This document shows, in pieces, positions 11,500 to 22,734 of a DNA stretch of 64,000 nt; positions within the stretch are counted from its first letter, which is position 1, and every line of letters starts with the position of its first letter. Where the stretch lies: the NCBI RefSeq assembly GCF_041260155.1, contig NC_091946.1, positions 21,469,853 to 21,533,852 of the forward strand, given 5' to 3'. A program made the translations under genes and the position numbers. The notes under the pieces are model-generated. The model did no database searches, was not told where the DNA came from, and saw only the letters and a program-made list of their open reading frames with translations. This DNA is from Ptychodera flava (taxonomy: Eukaryota > Hemichordata > Enteropneusta > Ptychoderidae).

Positions 11500-12350
11500 G
11501 TACGCTTTGCCAAACTTAATCTGCAAACATCAAGATATCTCTTATAAATATCCCTCTGATATGTTAATTTTATGCGTCCGAAGGGTGCCGACGAAAACTT
11601 CAATCGAATGATGGAATTCGTGGCTGGTACGATGCATTTTAAGCTTGTTTTACCCGATGGCTTACACAGTCACTGCCGCCCCCCCCCCCCCTTCGAGCAT
11701 TTCAAAAACATGGTGATCCCCTCATCACCAAAGTCAAAAACAGGGTCCCCATGAATCCACCGCCCCAAAGCTGAAGAAACTGACCAGTACCATATTTATA
11801 CCGCGAAATCGCAACTTATCTAAAGTGTTTTACTTGCAGGCTGAATGTTATTATTCGGGAAACTATGGTCGATGGTGGGCCAATTATGACATCACACCAA
11901 ATCGCGCACATAAGGAATCAGTCAACAATGATTGGCTTTCTCAATAACAATATATCCATATATAGGCATGACCATTCATGCATAGTCGACTTCACCAAGA
12001 TGACGAACCTATTTTAAACTCAACATAACCTTGTTGGAGATATACACATGTTACTGACAATTCTTATCAAAATAAGTTTACTGTTGAGCCACAACGTCTG
12101 ACTGATAACAGTTAAACTGTAACTGCTTTTATACTTGTCAAATTTGCATCATTCCGCTACAGAAGTAAGATGGACAGAATTGTCGATATTTTATATTCCT
12201 GATGGCGATATCAATATCTATAAAAACACTATCTTTTGTGATCTTTCAGAAATAAAAAAACTAACCACCAGTAATGAATATTTGACATTGGAGGTTTACC
12301 ATGCTTTGATATTACCTATGAAAGTCATTATGTCTTTAAATAATGTACTA
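11500..12350. other. Intergenic with fragments of dispersed repeats
   Basis: About 11515-11595 is a reverse copy of the dispersed motif seen at 18008-18180 and 23345-23560 (CAAACATC.AGATATCTC). About 11675-11790 has a 12-14 base C run and GAAGAAACTGACCAG, also found at 24424. No gene recognised. Confidence 0.45.
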
Positions 12351-12351
12351 G

Positions 12352-12732
12352 GCGACTGATGCTGTATGTTGTGGGTTCGAACCCGATTGAAAACTAGCCG
12401 TATTTTCTACCCTGGGTTGATAGTTCTGCTGGTGGACAGAATTGTCCCCGAGACTACTCGTTCGCCCAGTTATAGCGTTGTATTCATTGCTTCGCTTCGA
12501 TAAAGTTTGCGTGTGCGATGTGTGATAGTGAGCGTACGTGGGTGAGCGCTTCACGAACTATACAACGTGTGGAGCGGTCGCAGTCGGAAAAATGTAACAA
12601 CTTAGCCGGCTATTGAACCACTCTTTTATGAGAGTGCGGATTTAGCCGTGTGGTTCTGTCTGCTGCCTCTCCGTCGGGCGACTGATGTCGTATGTTGTGG
12701 GCTCGAACCCGATTGAAAACTAGCTGTAGTTT
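12352..12732 (+). mobile_element. tRNA-derived SINE, tandem partial dimer
   Basis: The second head (about 12632-12720) has a Pol III A box at about 12643-12654 (TTAGCCGTGTGG) and a B box at 12699-12710 (GGGCTCGAACCC), spaced as in tRNA. A 5'-truncated copy begins at 12352 with B box GGGTTCGAACCC (12373-12384) and a ~230-bp non-tRNA body. Both copies share GGCGACTGATG and GATTGAAAACTAGC. It cannot be a working tRNA because neither copy folds convincingly beyond the boxes. Confidence 0.75.
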
Positions 12733-13072
12733 AAAGTGACCCTACCAGTGCAGTAAAAATCAATTGTAACATTTGTAGAGTAAGAGAGTTCAAACTACAC
12801 TCTCTGTCCTTGTGTACCAAGATTTATCGATGATTCTAAAAACGTAAAATCATTTGTAGTTTATAGAGAAGTTTATTGACTGCCGAGCACAATTTCAGAT
12901 AATCCTTTGTCCATGAGGAACCCTTTGTAACACGAAAAGGGAATCGAAAATATAATCCGTATGAAAATAAACATGATGCGTTTTCCAAACATGATTCACA
13001 TGCGTACAACTAGTTACTCTGGAAGAATTTAACAGTGTTTTCTATAGTTTCTGTAGAGGTGAGGAATAGACA
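12733..13072 (-). pseudogene. Glycosyltransferase pseudogene lacking its catalytic core
   Basis: This aligns with two separate parts of the intact gene at 20566-21729. Positions 12733-12874 match its 3' flank (20414-20556), and 12876-13000 match its N-terminal coding DNA (21615-21733), including the anchor and first ATG. The join at about 12875 removes about 1.05 kb of coding sequence, the whole stem C-terminal part and catalytic domain, without any inserted bases. The upstream DNA continues at 15111-15922 after a Penelope-like insertion. It is dead as an enzyme; at most it could encode a short membrane peptide. Confidence 0.88.
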
Positions 13073-15110
13073 TCAAATCAGGTCCAATAATCGTTATAAT
13101 TCAAGGTAAACTATGAAATTTACCAGGTCCAAGGAACATATAGATGATGACAAAGGCAATGGGGCCATCTTGAACCACGAAATAGTGGTGGTACCAGGTG
13201 TCCGAAATGGGTAAGCGTACCCTGCCAGCTAGCCGCACCCGTCAAGATTGACCCAAAGTGACAAATTCATTGTTATTTGGTGAATTCACCAAATTACTTT
13301 TGTGAGTCAAAATTTGGTATGCTGTCACTCATCATTTGAGAAACAGACAGGTCATATTTTGATGCAACATCTCCGTATCTACCGTAGAACTTCTTAAATG
13401 ATTTCACTAATCTACTTTCTGAGAATCCTTGCCTCACTAACTTTTGAGCTAATAGGCTGTGTCTAACTCGAAAGTCTTCATATGAATGGCATGCTCTACT
13501 GTATCTGAGGAGTTGTGAAATATACACACCATAAGCTGGAGATGATGGTATATTGCTCGACAAAAAGGGAAAGTTTATGATTTCAAAATTGAAATCTTCT
13601 CTTTTGTCATACAGCTTAGTATATAGTGTATTATGTCTAATTTCAAACAATACATCTAGGTATGATGCCGAGTCCACACTTTCAGTTGTTTCTTTTATTT
13701 CTAATGATCTGGGTAGATGTGGTGTAGATAATGGGATATACCAGGATTGTTAAACTGATGAGATCATCAATATATCTGTGGGTGTTGTTAAATCGCTTGG
13801 CAATCCTTTTACACCCAGATTTCTGAAGTGATTGCATGAACTCTGCTTCATACGAATACAAAAATAAGTCTGCAAGAAGTGGGGCGCAGTTTGTGCCCAT
13901 GGGAATGCCTATAGTTTGCCTGAATGTCATGCCAGCAAATTTGATAAATATGTTGTCAATTAGGAAATATAGCATTTGAATCACCTCAACATCACTGTAT
14001 TTGAGTTTGGCATCACTGTTGTTGGTGAAATAGCCTAAGTTGCGCTTGATGGCAATGTATTCATACCTACGACTACCATTCTTGTAAAAGAAGGCTTTCT
14101 TCACGAGAGATGATAGCCTGTCTTTAAGTTTGTTATGTGGGATGGTTGTGTACAACGTTGAAAAATCAAATGTGTGGATTGAATTGTACATGTTTTTGTT
14201 ATTTTGTAAAATATGTAACAATTCTTTGGAGTTCTTTAATATCCACATTTGATTGACCCCACTAGTTTCATAAATTTTGTCACAATACCGTACCAAACCA
14301 GATTTAATAGTTGATAAAATGATGGTTAAAAGTTGTGACAAGCGTTTTGTTGTACACTTACTGGAACCAGCTATGAAACGTTGTTTATAGGGATTCTTAT
14401 GGATCTTAGGAATCCAATATAGATTAGGTAATACCTTGTCATCTTGCGCTAACTCGATGCCAAACTCACTCAAAACTGTTGAATGGTTCTGCAATATTTC
14501 CTCTTCAGATAAGGTTGAAAGAGAGTATGTTGTGCTACTCTCATCATCTGAGTTAATCTGAAGTTCGTTCTTTAAACATTGAGTGTAATATTGCTTGCAG
14601 ACAAAAATGATGTTGTTTGATGCTTTGTCTGCAGGCACAACAACATATTTATCGTGTAAAGAATCTAGACATTCCCGTACAGAAGGGTCATCGAAGGCAG
14701 ATGTAGTGTTGATGACAGTGTATAAAGAACGAAGACGTGACATGCGAGATTTTACCTTATCACGGACTGTGCGAAGCCAGTCCGAAAGACATCCAACGTC
14801 TTCGTCTTCAAGGGCAGCCCACTTCTTAGCATAAGCCTCAGCAGCATCCATAATTAACTTAAAGTTAAAGTTCCAGTTTACTTTGGGTGGCTCGCGATAT
14901 TTTGGGCCAAACTGGAACAGCTGCCGAAGCTTAGGATGTGGAACTATTTTCATGTCACCTGTTATTATATGACCGTGAGGTTTGTAACAAAAGGGAGATG
15001 ACATACAATCACAAGTACCATCATGAACATTGTTCCTAATATCAATTTCTTTCAAGACCCTATTGTAATTAAACAATTTCCTACCTACGGTCTTAGAATA
15101 GGTATAGGCT
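13073..15110 (-). mobile_element. Penelope-like retroelement, 5'-truncated, inserted in the duplicated glycosyltransferase locus
   Basis: Its borders are set by comparison with the uninterrupted paralogous locus, where the flanks join near 21800-21811. The insertion is about 2.04 kb. It contains a reverse transcriptase frame (13294-15110) and a 3' UTR (13073-13293). That UTR shares a block with the second copy at 40146-40190: CACATGTGGGG-like, then GTGCTTAC, then ACACCTG. No intact 5' end or endonuclease was found. Confidence 0.85.
13294..15110 (-). pseudogene. Penelope-like reverse transcriptase (one frameshift, truncated N-terminus)
   Basis: RNA-dependent DNA polymerase of a retroelement. 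In order: ADKASNNIIFV (pre-RT motif), WIPKIHKNPYKQRFI, FDFSTLYTTIPH (catalytic Asp region), IGIPMGTNCAPLLADLF, then YIDD with its Asp pair at 13763-13768. After a one-base frameshift near 13749 comes SYLDVLFE and a basic C-terminus ending at 13294. The open frame formally extends to 15283, but about 58 N-terminal codons (15111-15283) are read from host DNA homologous to 21811-21985 and are not part of the element. The order PxIHK, palm motifs, then a distal LD..L block fits Penelope-like rather than LINE or LTR enzymes. No GIY-YIG endonuclease is present on the C-terminal side. Confidence 0.82.
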
Positions 15111-15922
15111 GTTATGCTTGTAGTAGGCCGCATACGATAGAAATTATGAGTTTCTAGAGATGATAGGATAGCCAAATGGCCATGAAATGACATTAGTTTC
15201 TGAACTCTTCTTTGCTGACCTTTGCCTAGCAACAATCTCCAAGTGACTGCCGTTTGCGATAGATGCATAATGCAGTCCCACAAGGTTGGCAGTTTTTGTT
15301 TAGCTTCAATCGATAAAAAAAAAACCTAGCAGATTACCGGGTGTTCCCACATCTCTCAGCGAGTAAACTGATAAATTATGGCGATACACAGAGTTAGATA
15401 TTCAGCATTGCAAGGCTTTACAGCAAAATACTATAATTCAAATAGTATTGGATAGCCATGTGGCACCAGGCGTAAATACAGCAGATTGAGTAATAAGCAA
15501 TGTTGCTTGGTGTTCAGCTATGTGCCTGGACAAATACTTTGATATAAGTGTGTCATGTTATGCTAAATTTAAAGGCCGTATAAGACTGTCAACAGTCACT
15601 CGTTCCTTCTTTGCCTAAATAATGATGTGTTCAGTGTGTCAAATGCAGTAGAATGGGTTAGAAGAACGCTTTTTATTACACTATTACTCGAGGGCTAGTG
15701 CTTAAGGCATGAGAGACTGTTTTACCGCTCTGTCACGCACAGCGTCAGGAAAAGTCGACATGGCATTATAATGAATGACAGACAGGGTCAACGTTAAGAG
15801 TCACAGAAAGTGCACGATGTATCACGTATGGGTACTTGCCGAGGAAATTTGTCAGGCGTAGCAACATCGACCAGAATTGAGAGATCCTAAACACTATGAT
15901 ATTTGGGGTTAATTTTGGGAAA
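15111..15922. other. Duplicated upstream region of the glycosyltransferase pseudogene
   Basis: It aligns with 21811-22590 upstream of the intact gene. Shared blocks include AACAATCTCCAAGTGACTG, TTATGGCGATACACAGAG and CATTATAATGAATG. The two copies differ by substitutions and small indels, so this is an older segmental duplication that includes the promoter. Confidence 0.85.
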
Positions 15923-16024
15923 TACCAAAATTAGTAGTTGGCAATGATCAACTACAAAGGCTCGAAATTAATGGTAGTTCCTGATCCTGTGAAAGCCAAG
16001 ATTACAGTACCTTGGAACAGCTAA

Positions 16025-17915
16025 GGGAGCTTTCAGTAATTACAGGGGGGTGGGCCGGGGAATTTCGCGAACACCTGTACCGTAAAATGTGACCCTCCCC
16101 CTATCCTCCTGTCTAAAATGTGACCCTCCCGCTTGTCCAACATTCTGAAACGTGACCCTCCCCCCCCCCCCCAACCACTGCGGTATTCTCCCGGGAATAA
16201 CTAAAACAGTATCAGCTAATTTACATAACAATGGGTTCAATTGTTATGTTAGGGACAAATTACAGAGGGGAGGGCTGGTGTTTTCGGAGGGACAGTCGCA
16301 ATTTATCACGCAAGAATTGTTGAAGAGATATGGTATTTCATACAGTGTAGGGAGGGTCACCATATTTTGTGCAACTATAAGAAGGCAAGATGTAGCTGAT
16401 TTAGTGCTTCATCCAAAATATCAAATCATAATACATGGAGTCTATAAGGCAAATTATTGATAATTTACACCCACAAAACATGCTATATCTGTATTTTATA
16501 TATGTTTGATAATGTATTTAAATGTACTTTGCTTGAATTGGGAAGTAAAATGAACATTTGTGTACAAGAAATTGATTTCTGAATTTCATCTAAAAAGTTG
16601 GTTCACTATCCATGGTGTTTATGATGAAATTATGAATAGTTTTCCAATACAAAAATAGGTAAATCTTTGCATTTGTGTACTCTTGATTATTGATATTAAT
16701 TTTCTTGATTAGACTAGAGTGGTTACAAGTCTATGGTTGTGTAAGAAATTTGATTTTGGAATTTCACCAAAATGTCATTCAATACACTATGTATTGGGGT
16801 CTATGATGAAACTATGAATAATTTTTTTTCAGTACAAAATTAGATAAATCTGTGCATTTATGCATGCTTGATTATTTAGATTATTGTTCTTGATTAGACT
16901 ACAGTGGTTACAAGTCTATGGTTGTGCAAGAAATATGATTTCGGAATTTCACCAAAATGTCCGTACACTATGCATTGGGGTCTATGATGAAACTATGAAT
17001 AATTTTTTTCAGTACAAAATTAGATAAATCTGTGCATTTATGTATGCTTGATTATTCACATTGTTGTTCTTGATAAGACTAGAGTGGTTACAAGTCCATG
17101 GTTGTGCAAGAAATTTGATTTGGAATTTAACCCAAATGTAGATTCACTATGCATTGGGGTCTATGATGAAACTATGAATAATTTTTTTTCAGTACAAAAT
17201 TAGATAAATCTGTGCATTTATGTATGCTTGATTATTCACATTATTGTTCTTGATTAGACTAGAGTGGTTACAAGTCCATGGTTGTGCAAGAAATTTGATT
17301 TTGGAATTTCACCCAAATGTCGATTCACTATGCATGGGGGTCTATGATGAAACTATGAATAATTTTTTTCAGTACAAAATTAGATAAATCTGTGCATTTA
17401 TGTATGCTTGATTATTCACATTATTGTTCTTGATAAGACTAGAGTGGTTACAAGTCCATGGTTGTGCAAGAAATTTGATTTTGGAATTTCACCAAAATGT
17501 CAATTCACTATGCATTTGGGTCTATGATGAAACTATGAATAATTTTTTTTCAGTACAAAATTAGATAAATCTGTGCATTTATGTATGCTTGATTATTAAG
17601 ATTATTGTTCTTGATTAGACTAGAGTGGTTACAAGTCTATGGTTGTGTAAGAAATTTGATTTTGGAATCTCACCAAAATGTCAATTCACTATGCATGGCA
17701 GTCTATAAGTGTGTGCGTATTTTGTTGCTGATTTCCTATTCAGGAAATATCACACGGACAATCAAAGTTTTGGCCATAATATCAGCTTCTGTCAAAAGTG
17801 ACCCTCCCCCCAAGATAGGTTTATAAAAAGTGACCCTCCCCCTTGAACTGTTTTCTAAAAAGTGACCCTCCCCCCAATTCCCCGGCCCACCCCCCTGTAA
17901 TTACTGAAGGCTCCC
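16025..17915. mobile_element. Non-autonomous PIF/Harbinger-like TIR element with homogeneous 180-bp satellite
   Basis: The left end GGGAGCTTTCAGTAATTACA (16025) and its complement at 17915 are flanked by TAA (16022-16024; 17916-17918). TIRs extend about 35 bp through GGGGGGTGGGCCGG. Subterminal tracts are C-rich (GTGACCCTCCCCC repeated at both ends). The right end is closely related to the left end of the 8746-9401 element. The interior is the 180-bp array at 16560-17700. No transposase gene. Confidence 0.82.
16560..17700 (+). repeat. 180-bp tandem satellite array
   Basis: The landmark CTATGATGAAACTATGAAT falls at 16801, 16982, 17161, 17342 and 17522, spacings 181, 179, 181 and 180. The central four units are almost identical; the outer ones diverge. 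The same unit occurs, older and more diverged, at 1976-2929, 8960-9350, 10120-11100, 37660-37913 and 41039-41320. Confidence 0.95.
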
Positions 17916-17918
17916 TAA

Positions 17919-18954
17919 TTTCTGAAAAATTGTATTCCATTGGGACCAACACTTATTCACACGTATAATAGACTGAAACCGCAGTGTTCAGGTATCTGAA
18001 TGATTTTTGTTGAGATATCTGGATGTTTGCGGAAGTCTTATGCAAAGCATCATACCAGCCACTATTGCATTATTCAGTTACACTTTTCGACGGACCCTAC
18101 GGGCGCATAACTTTAATACATCACAGATAAATATCAGAGATATCTGGATGTTTGCAAATAGAAAGTATGTTTTTACCAATCAGTATGATATCTGCAGTTC
18201 ATTTAAAAAGCATGACAAATTCCTGAATCTTTTCTGTTTTATCGATGAGAATTCAGTATAAGAAAGCAACATGCACTAATATTTCACAATACATTGATAC
18301 AGTGACATGCCACATGTTTTCAGTAAAAATATGTTTTTTTCACTACTAAAATGATAATAAACAAAACGCAGTTGTTGTCATTAGTAGCTGTGCTGTTATA
18401 GCTTCAACGTTAAAAGAAAAGGTCCTCTCAGACACGGCGAGCATCAGATTTGGCTACAGCTTATAAATTAGCTCTCTAGGGCTTCTCAGGAGATGTAATT
18501 GGATGGCTCGAAAGTCTAAACATCAATGTCTATTAAACGTAACCGTTATTGTCTTTTTAAATATTGTATCTAAAATTTCTCCAGTTTTATTGCAATACCC
18601 GCCTTTATTACCATCGAGGATTGAAGACATAATGACGCAAAAAGTGAAAAAAAACACACTCAATGAATTGTGTCACTTATATGATGATAAACCGAGTAAA
18701 ATAATGATAAGGCAAACATTTCTTACAAATCTGGTGAATATAAAAAGAATAGCAGTTGAATGGTCAGATGACTATAACCTGATAGTTTATCGCTATAAAT
18801 TTAGGAACGTCTTCTTGGTAACATGAACTGAAATTTTAAAACGCTTGTCTCAGCGTTGTAAACAGTACAATTCCTAAATATTTGTAATTGTCTACTGGAT
18901 CTAATCCAATTACAAAAGTGAATCTTAGCTCGATTATTGAAGCACCCTTTTCTG
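17919..18954. other. Intergenic with one dispersed repeat
   Basis: About 18008-18200 aligns with 23391-23600 (GCATAACTTTAAT ... AGATATCTGGATGTTTGC). A 107-codon open frame at 18503-18826 is AT-rich, resembles no known family and has no paralogue here; I do not call it a gene. Confidence 0.45.
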
Positions 18955-19045
18955 AGATGGGGATTTATCAGAGCGGTTCTTACCGCCGATGTCTTTGCTA
19001 GGTGAATAGCTACCGTAGTTTGTGGGTTCGACTCCGATCGAGAAT
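18955..19045 (+). mobile_element. tRNA-derived SINE head
   Basis: A-box-like TATCAGAGCGGTT at 18966-18978 and B box GGGTTCGACTCC at 19024-19035, followed by GATCGAGAATTT, which also follows the B box of the copy near 27110. Body and tail are unclear. Confidence 0.6.
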
Positions 19046-19332
19046 TTACCAAAGTTCTCGTAGCAATTTCATATTCGTGACAATTGTTGTGGACAAATGC
19101 TTTACAGATAAATCTTAAGTTTCTATTTTGGAGTGTTAGTGTATCTTAGTACGCGCCTCGATTTTGACTTTTGCTCAGTTGTTTGTAATGAAACGTAAAA
19201 CTATTCACTATCGAAATCGAGAACAAAACTCACAGGTCATCCTGCAAAATCTGGTAATGAAGAAACAAATCACTAATATTCACCATGCAAAACTTGAAAT
19301 TCCAAATGGCCGTCATCCTTGTGTTGACTCTA

Positions 19333-19573
19333 CGGGTTAACATAAATGTTTGGATTTCCACAAAAATAAGCGAGTAAAAACTTTATTTACTCCATAACCT
19401 TCAATAGAACTCATTGATGATCGTGAAAGGGTTGCCGCATATAAAAGTTACCCAACGTTAAAAGTACTGCCCAAAGTTAAAAGTACAGTGCCATTTACCT
19501 TACGGGTAACATAAATGTTTGGATTTACACAAAAATAAGCCAGTAAAAATTTTATTTACTCCATAACCTTCAA
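19333..19573. repeat. 168-bp direct repeat (two partial units)
   Basis: The ~73-bp block beginning TACGGGT.AACATAAATG occurs at 19333 and 19501 with few differences. A related phrase (TTGATGATC..G ... CCCAACGT) recurs at 19412 and 19829. Confidence 0.75.
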
Positions 19574-20565
19574 ACGAATCCTAAAAAGAGGTAATAGACC
19601 ACTAAATCTTGCAATTTACATGTATTTATCTACTTGTGGCCAGATGTCCTTTATTGCATACTTTTATTAACTGTCTTTATGTGAAATTCACCATTACAAA
19701 ACATAATAAAAGAAACGTCTACGAACGTAGAAGCATTCTTAAGTCCATAATTTTGTATAATTGCCAACATCTGTCGTAACGTTTCGGATTCAGTATATTT
19801 ATAATTCTGCCGACCCTAAGCACCCTCATTGATGATCATGGGATGGATGACGCATAAGCTGCCCAACGTCAAAAGTGCTGCATTTTGTTTCTTCTGTACT
19901 GCCATTTAACAATGAATGTACAAGGAATTTTGAACAGAAAGCGTTACTTGTTGATAACAGGGCACGGAATTCAGTGAAATGCATTGTGCTGTTTCCTTTG
20001 AGTGTAGATTTCTTAAACGATACTCTGTAAGAGACTTTCACACACCTGGAAACACTGATTGATGGGTTTTGAAAAACAAATGAAGAATTATAAATTTATG
20101 TTCGATATGCCTATCGTTGATAAGCCTCTGAGATAGACAACGAGAGACAATATCTCGAGGGGAAAGAACGTTAACTATCTTGAGAGCCCTTTTAAGTGAG
20201 TCCCCCATATCAGACTTCGATATCTCTGGATATGCCGCCATTAGTTCTTACTCGAAGTAACTGATGAATAAATGTAATTACAATATACAGATATTTGGAT
20301 GTTGGTTGCATGAACAACTTTGGCATCGCTGTGCAGGCCATCATTCCATCCTTTTGATAACCCTTCTAAGAACAATAAGAAGCGGCCGAGAAAAGTTATG
20401 TTCATGAAATTCTAAAGTGACCCTACCAGTACAGTACAAATCAATCGTAAGATTCGGAGAGTACGAGAGTTCATACTGCAATTTCTGTCTTTGTATGCCA
20501 AGATTAATCGATAATTCTAAACACGTAAAATCATTTGTAGCTTATAGAGAAGTTTAAAAGGTCGA

Positions 20566-21729
20566 TTAGCGGCAAGGGTTTCCAATACATTCATTGGTAC
20601 TGTTTGAGAGGAACCAGTGGTTCCACAGTTTTGCTCTTTCTTCCTTTCGGCCGTTACCCACAATGTAGTTGTTTTGTATCACCACTGGTTGTTTAGGGAT
20701 GTCGCGTAGTTCTGGCTTTCTATACCACTGCCCACTGAAAAATTGGTCATCTGGCAACCACTGTATTTTGAGTCCTTCCCTACGAATCAAGCCATTCAAG
20801 ATTCCCATGTCCGCGATAGTTCTCCCAGTACCATTGTGGTAGGCCGCCGAGATATGATCCAGTCTCTCCCTGAGTTCTTTCCATATACGACGTGTCCATG
20901 ACGTAGCATTTAGAAAAATAAAGCCAGCCATTGCTGTCTTGTCCTCTTGACCGGCATTGTTTGCAGTGGCCACGATGTCGACATTTGAATAGCGCTCAAT
21001 GAAGTTTGTAGGATTTGCCAGCCAGACAGCATCTGACTCCACAAGGAATACAGCCACCCCTGTGTTCAAAATTGAATCTACTATTCTGACTCGATAGCCC
21101 ATGAACTCATTGTAAGAATCTTCGTGGAATTTCATACTTTTTGAGTTACCAAATTTTTGTAACACGACATTCAAATGTGGTTTCCATTCTCTGAGAGCCC
21201 AATACGCCTGACTATCACTTGTGACGAAGATTGTGAAGGGCAGTACATTCATGCATTCCACATTACAAATCCAACTTTTCGTCATGTTGATGTAGCCGAG
21301 ATTCAAGATCTGCACTATGACCCAACCTTTGAGTCTTCTTGTTTTCTCTACAGTTGATAACAGATCGAAATTTTGCTCATTTGACGTGTTTTTTGTAGTA
21401 GGTGGTGTCAGCATACCTCTGCTGAGTGACTGCACATTGCCATTTTGACTGTGCTGGGCTGGCAGAACAGTGTTTTGAAGCAGCTTTTCATAGCCTGATG
21501 ATGGGTGTATCTTTCTGTTTGCCTCGTCATTTTCATTTTTAGATCCGATTTGAGACTTTTCATGAGCACTTCTGTTGTGGTCTTCATGGCCGACCAAGTT
21601 GTAGCCGCTGTGCTGACTGCCGAGCACAATTTCAGATAACCCTTTGTCCATGAGGAAACCTCTGTAACACCAAAAGGGAATCGAAAATATGATCACCATG
21701 AATAAGAACTTGATGTGTTTTCCAAACAT
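20566..21729 (-). CDS. Golgi type II glycosyltransferase, Nucleotid_trans (GT77-like) family, second paralogue
   Basis: Intact intronless 387-codon gene, paralogue of 5992-7167. The anchor is at residues about 7-22, the stem at about 25-128, and the catalytic domain from about 132 to the end with ESDAVWLANP at 231-240. The catalytic part is about 87% identical to the paralogue and ends in the same CIGNPCR tail. The stem is nearly unalignable apart from short islands (YEKL, STVEK). Cysteines in NWIC/CNVEC-like positions and the C-terminal C..NPC are shared, suggesting conserved disulfides. This locus, with 3' flank and upstream DNA, is the template of the broken duplicate at 12733-13072/15111-15922. 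Substrate unknown; lumenal Golgi action is inferred from topology and sequons. Confidence 0.9.
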   Translation of the reverse strand: MFGKHIKFLFMVIIFSIPFWCYRGFLMDKGLSEIVLGSQHSGYNLVGHEDHNRSAHEKSQIGSKNENDEANRKIHPSSGYEKLLQNTVLPAQHSQNGNVQSLSRGMLTPPTTKNTSNEQNFDLLSTVEKTRRLKGWVIVQILNLGYINMTKSWICNVECMNVLPFTIFVTSDSQAYWALREWKPHLNVVLQKFGNSKSMKFHEDSYNEFMGYRVRIVDSILNTGVAVFLVESDAVWLANPTNFIERYSNVDIVATANNAGQEDKTAMAGFIFLNATSWTRRIWKELRERLDHISAAYHNGTGRTIADMGILNGLIRREGLKIQWLPDDQFFSGQWYRKPELRDIPKQPVVIQNNYIVGNGRKEERAKLWNHWFLSNSTNECIGNPCR

Positions 21730-21810
21730 GATTCAGCTGTGTCCAACCGGTTACTCTGGAAGAACTGAATCGTTTCTTCTAGTTGTTGTAGAGATGATGA
21801 AAATAATGCA

Positions 21811-22590
21811 GTTATGCCTGTAGTAGTCCGTATATGATAGAAGTTACGAGTTGCTGATCATGATAGGGCAGCCAATTTACATGAAGTGACATTAGTTTCT
21901 GAACTCATCTTCGCTGACTATTGCCTAGCAACAATCTCCAAGTGACTGTCATTTGCAACAGATGCATAAGGCAGTCCCAGACACTATAAAGTTTAGCAGT
22001 TTTTGTTTAGCTTCAATTGATAGCAATGAACGTAGCAGATGAACGGTCCGAATGCCAGGTGTTTCCACAATTATCAGCGAGTAAACTGATTAATTATGGC
22101 GATACACAGAGTTAGATACTCTGACATCATTACTTAATATTGCAGGGTTTTATTACAGCAAAATAAATAGTGTTGTAAAGCCACGTGGCAACATGCATAA
22201 AGACAGATTAGCTAATAAGCAATGTTGCTAGGTGTCCGGCTATGTGGCTGGACAAATACTTCAACACAAGTGTGTCGTGTTATGCAAAAGTTAAAGAACG
22301 TATTTGACTATCAACAGTCACACGTGCCTTCTTTGCCTATAGATACCGATGTAGTCAGCGTGTCAAATGCCGTGGAGTATGTTTAATTGACATGGGAGAA
22401 ACATAGCCTCTGAAAATTTCGACGTGACATTATAATGAATGGTAGATAGGGATAGGGTTAAGAGTCACAGAAACTGCACGATGTATCACATATAGGTACA
22501 TATTGCCGATGAAGTTTGTCAGGCGAAGCAACATCGACGAGAATTGATGGATCCTCAACACTAAATTAGGGGTTACGTAGGGGAAATGCC
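21811..22590. other. Upstream region of second glycosyltransferase, conserved in the duplicated locus
   Basis: Non-coding DNA aligned throughout with 15111-15922. It probably holds the promoter and 5' UTR of the gene at 20566-21729, but no sharp TATA or initiator could be picked out. Confidence 0.6.
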
Positions 22591-22734
22591 TCCGCGCAAT
22601 CTGTGGTGCAATCACTCAATACGCAACATTGCGTCAACGGACGCCACAATTTTGCAACGTGTCAAATGGAATTGGGTGATGTACTGTGAATGATAGGGTT
22701 GGCTGTTGATCGCGAATTTTTCAAAGTATAGTAC

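Noticed and set aside
12632..12720. Functional tRNA gene
   Set aside because: A and B boxes are present but acceptor and anticodon stems do not pair; a similar head recurs at 12352 with a SINE body.
18503..18826. 107-codon plus-strand open frame
   Set aside because: No recognisable family, AT-driven composition, no paralogue, no splice or promoter support.
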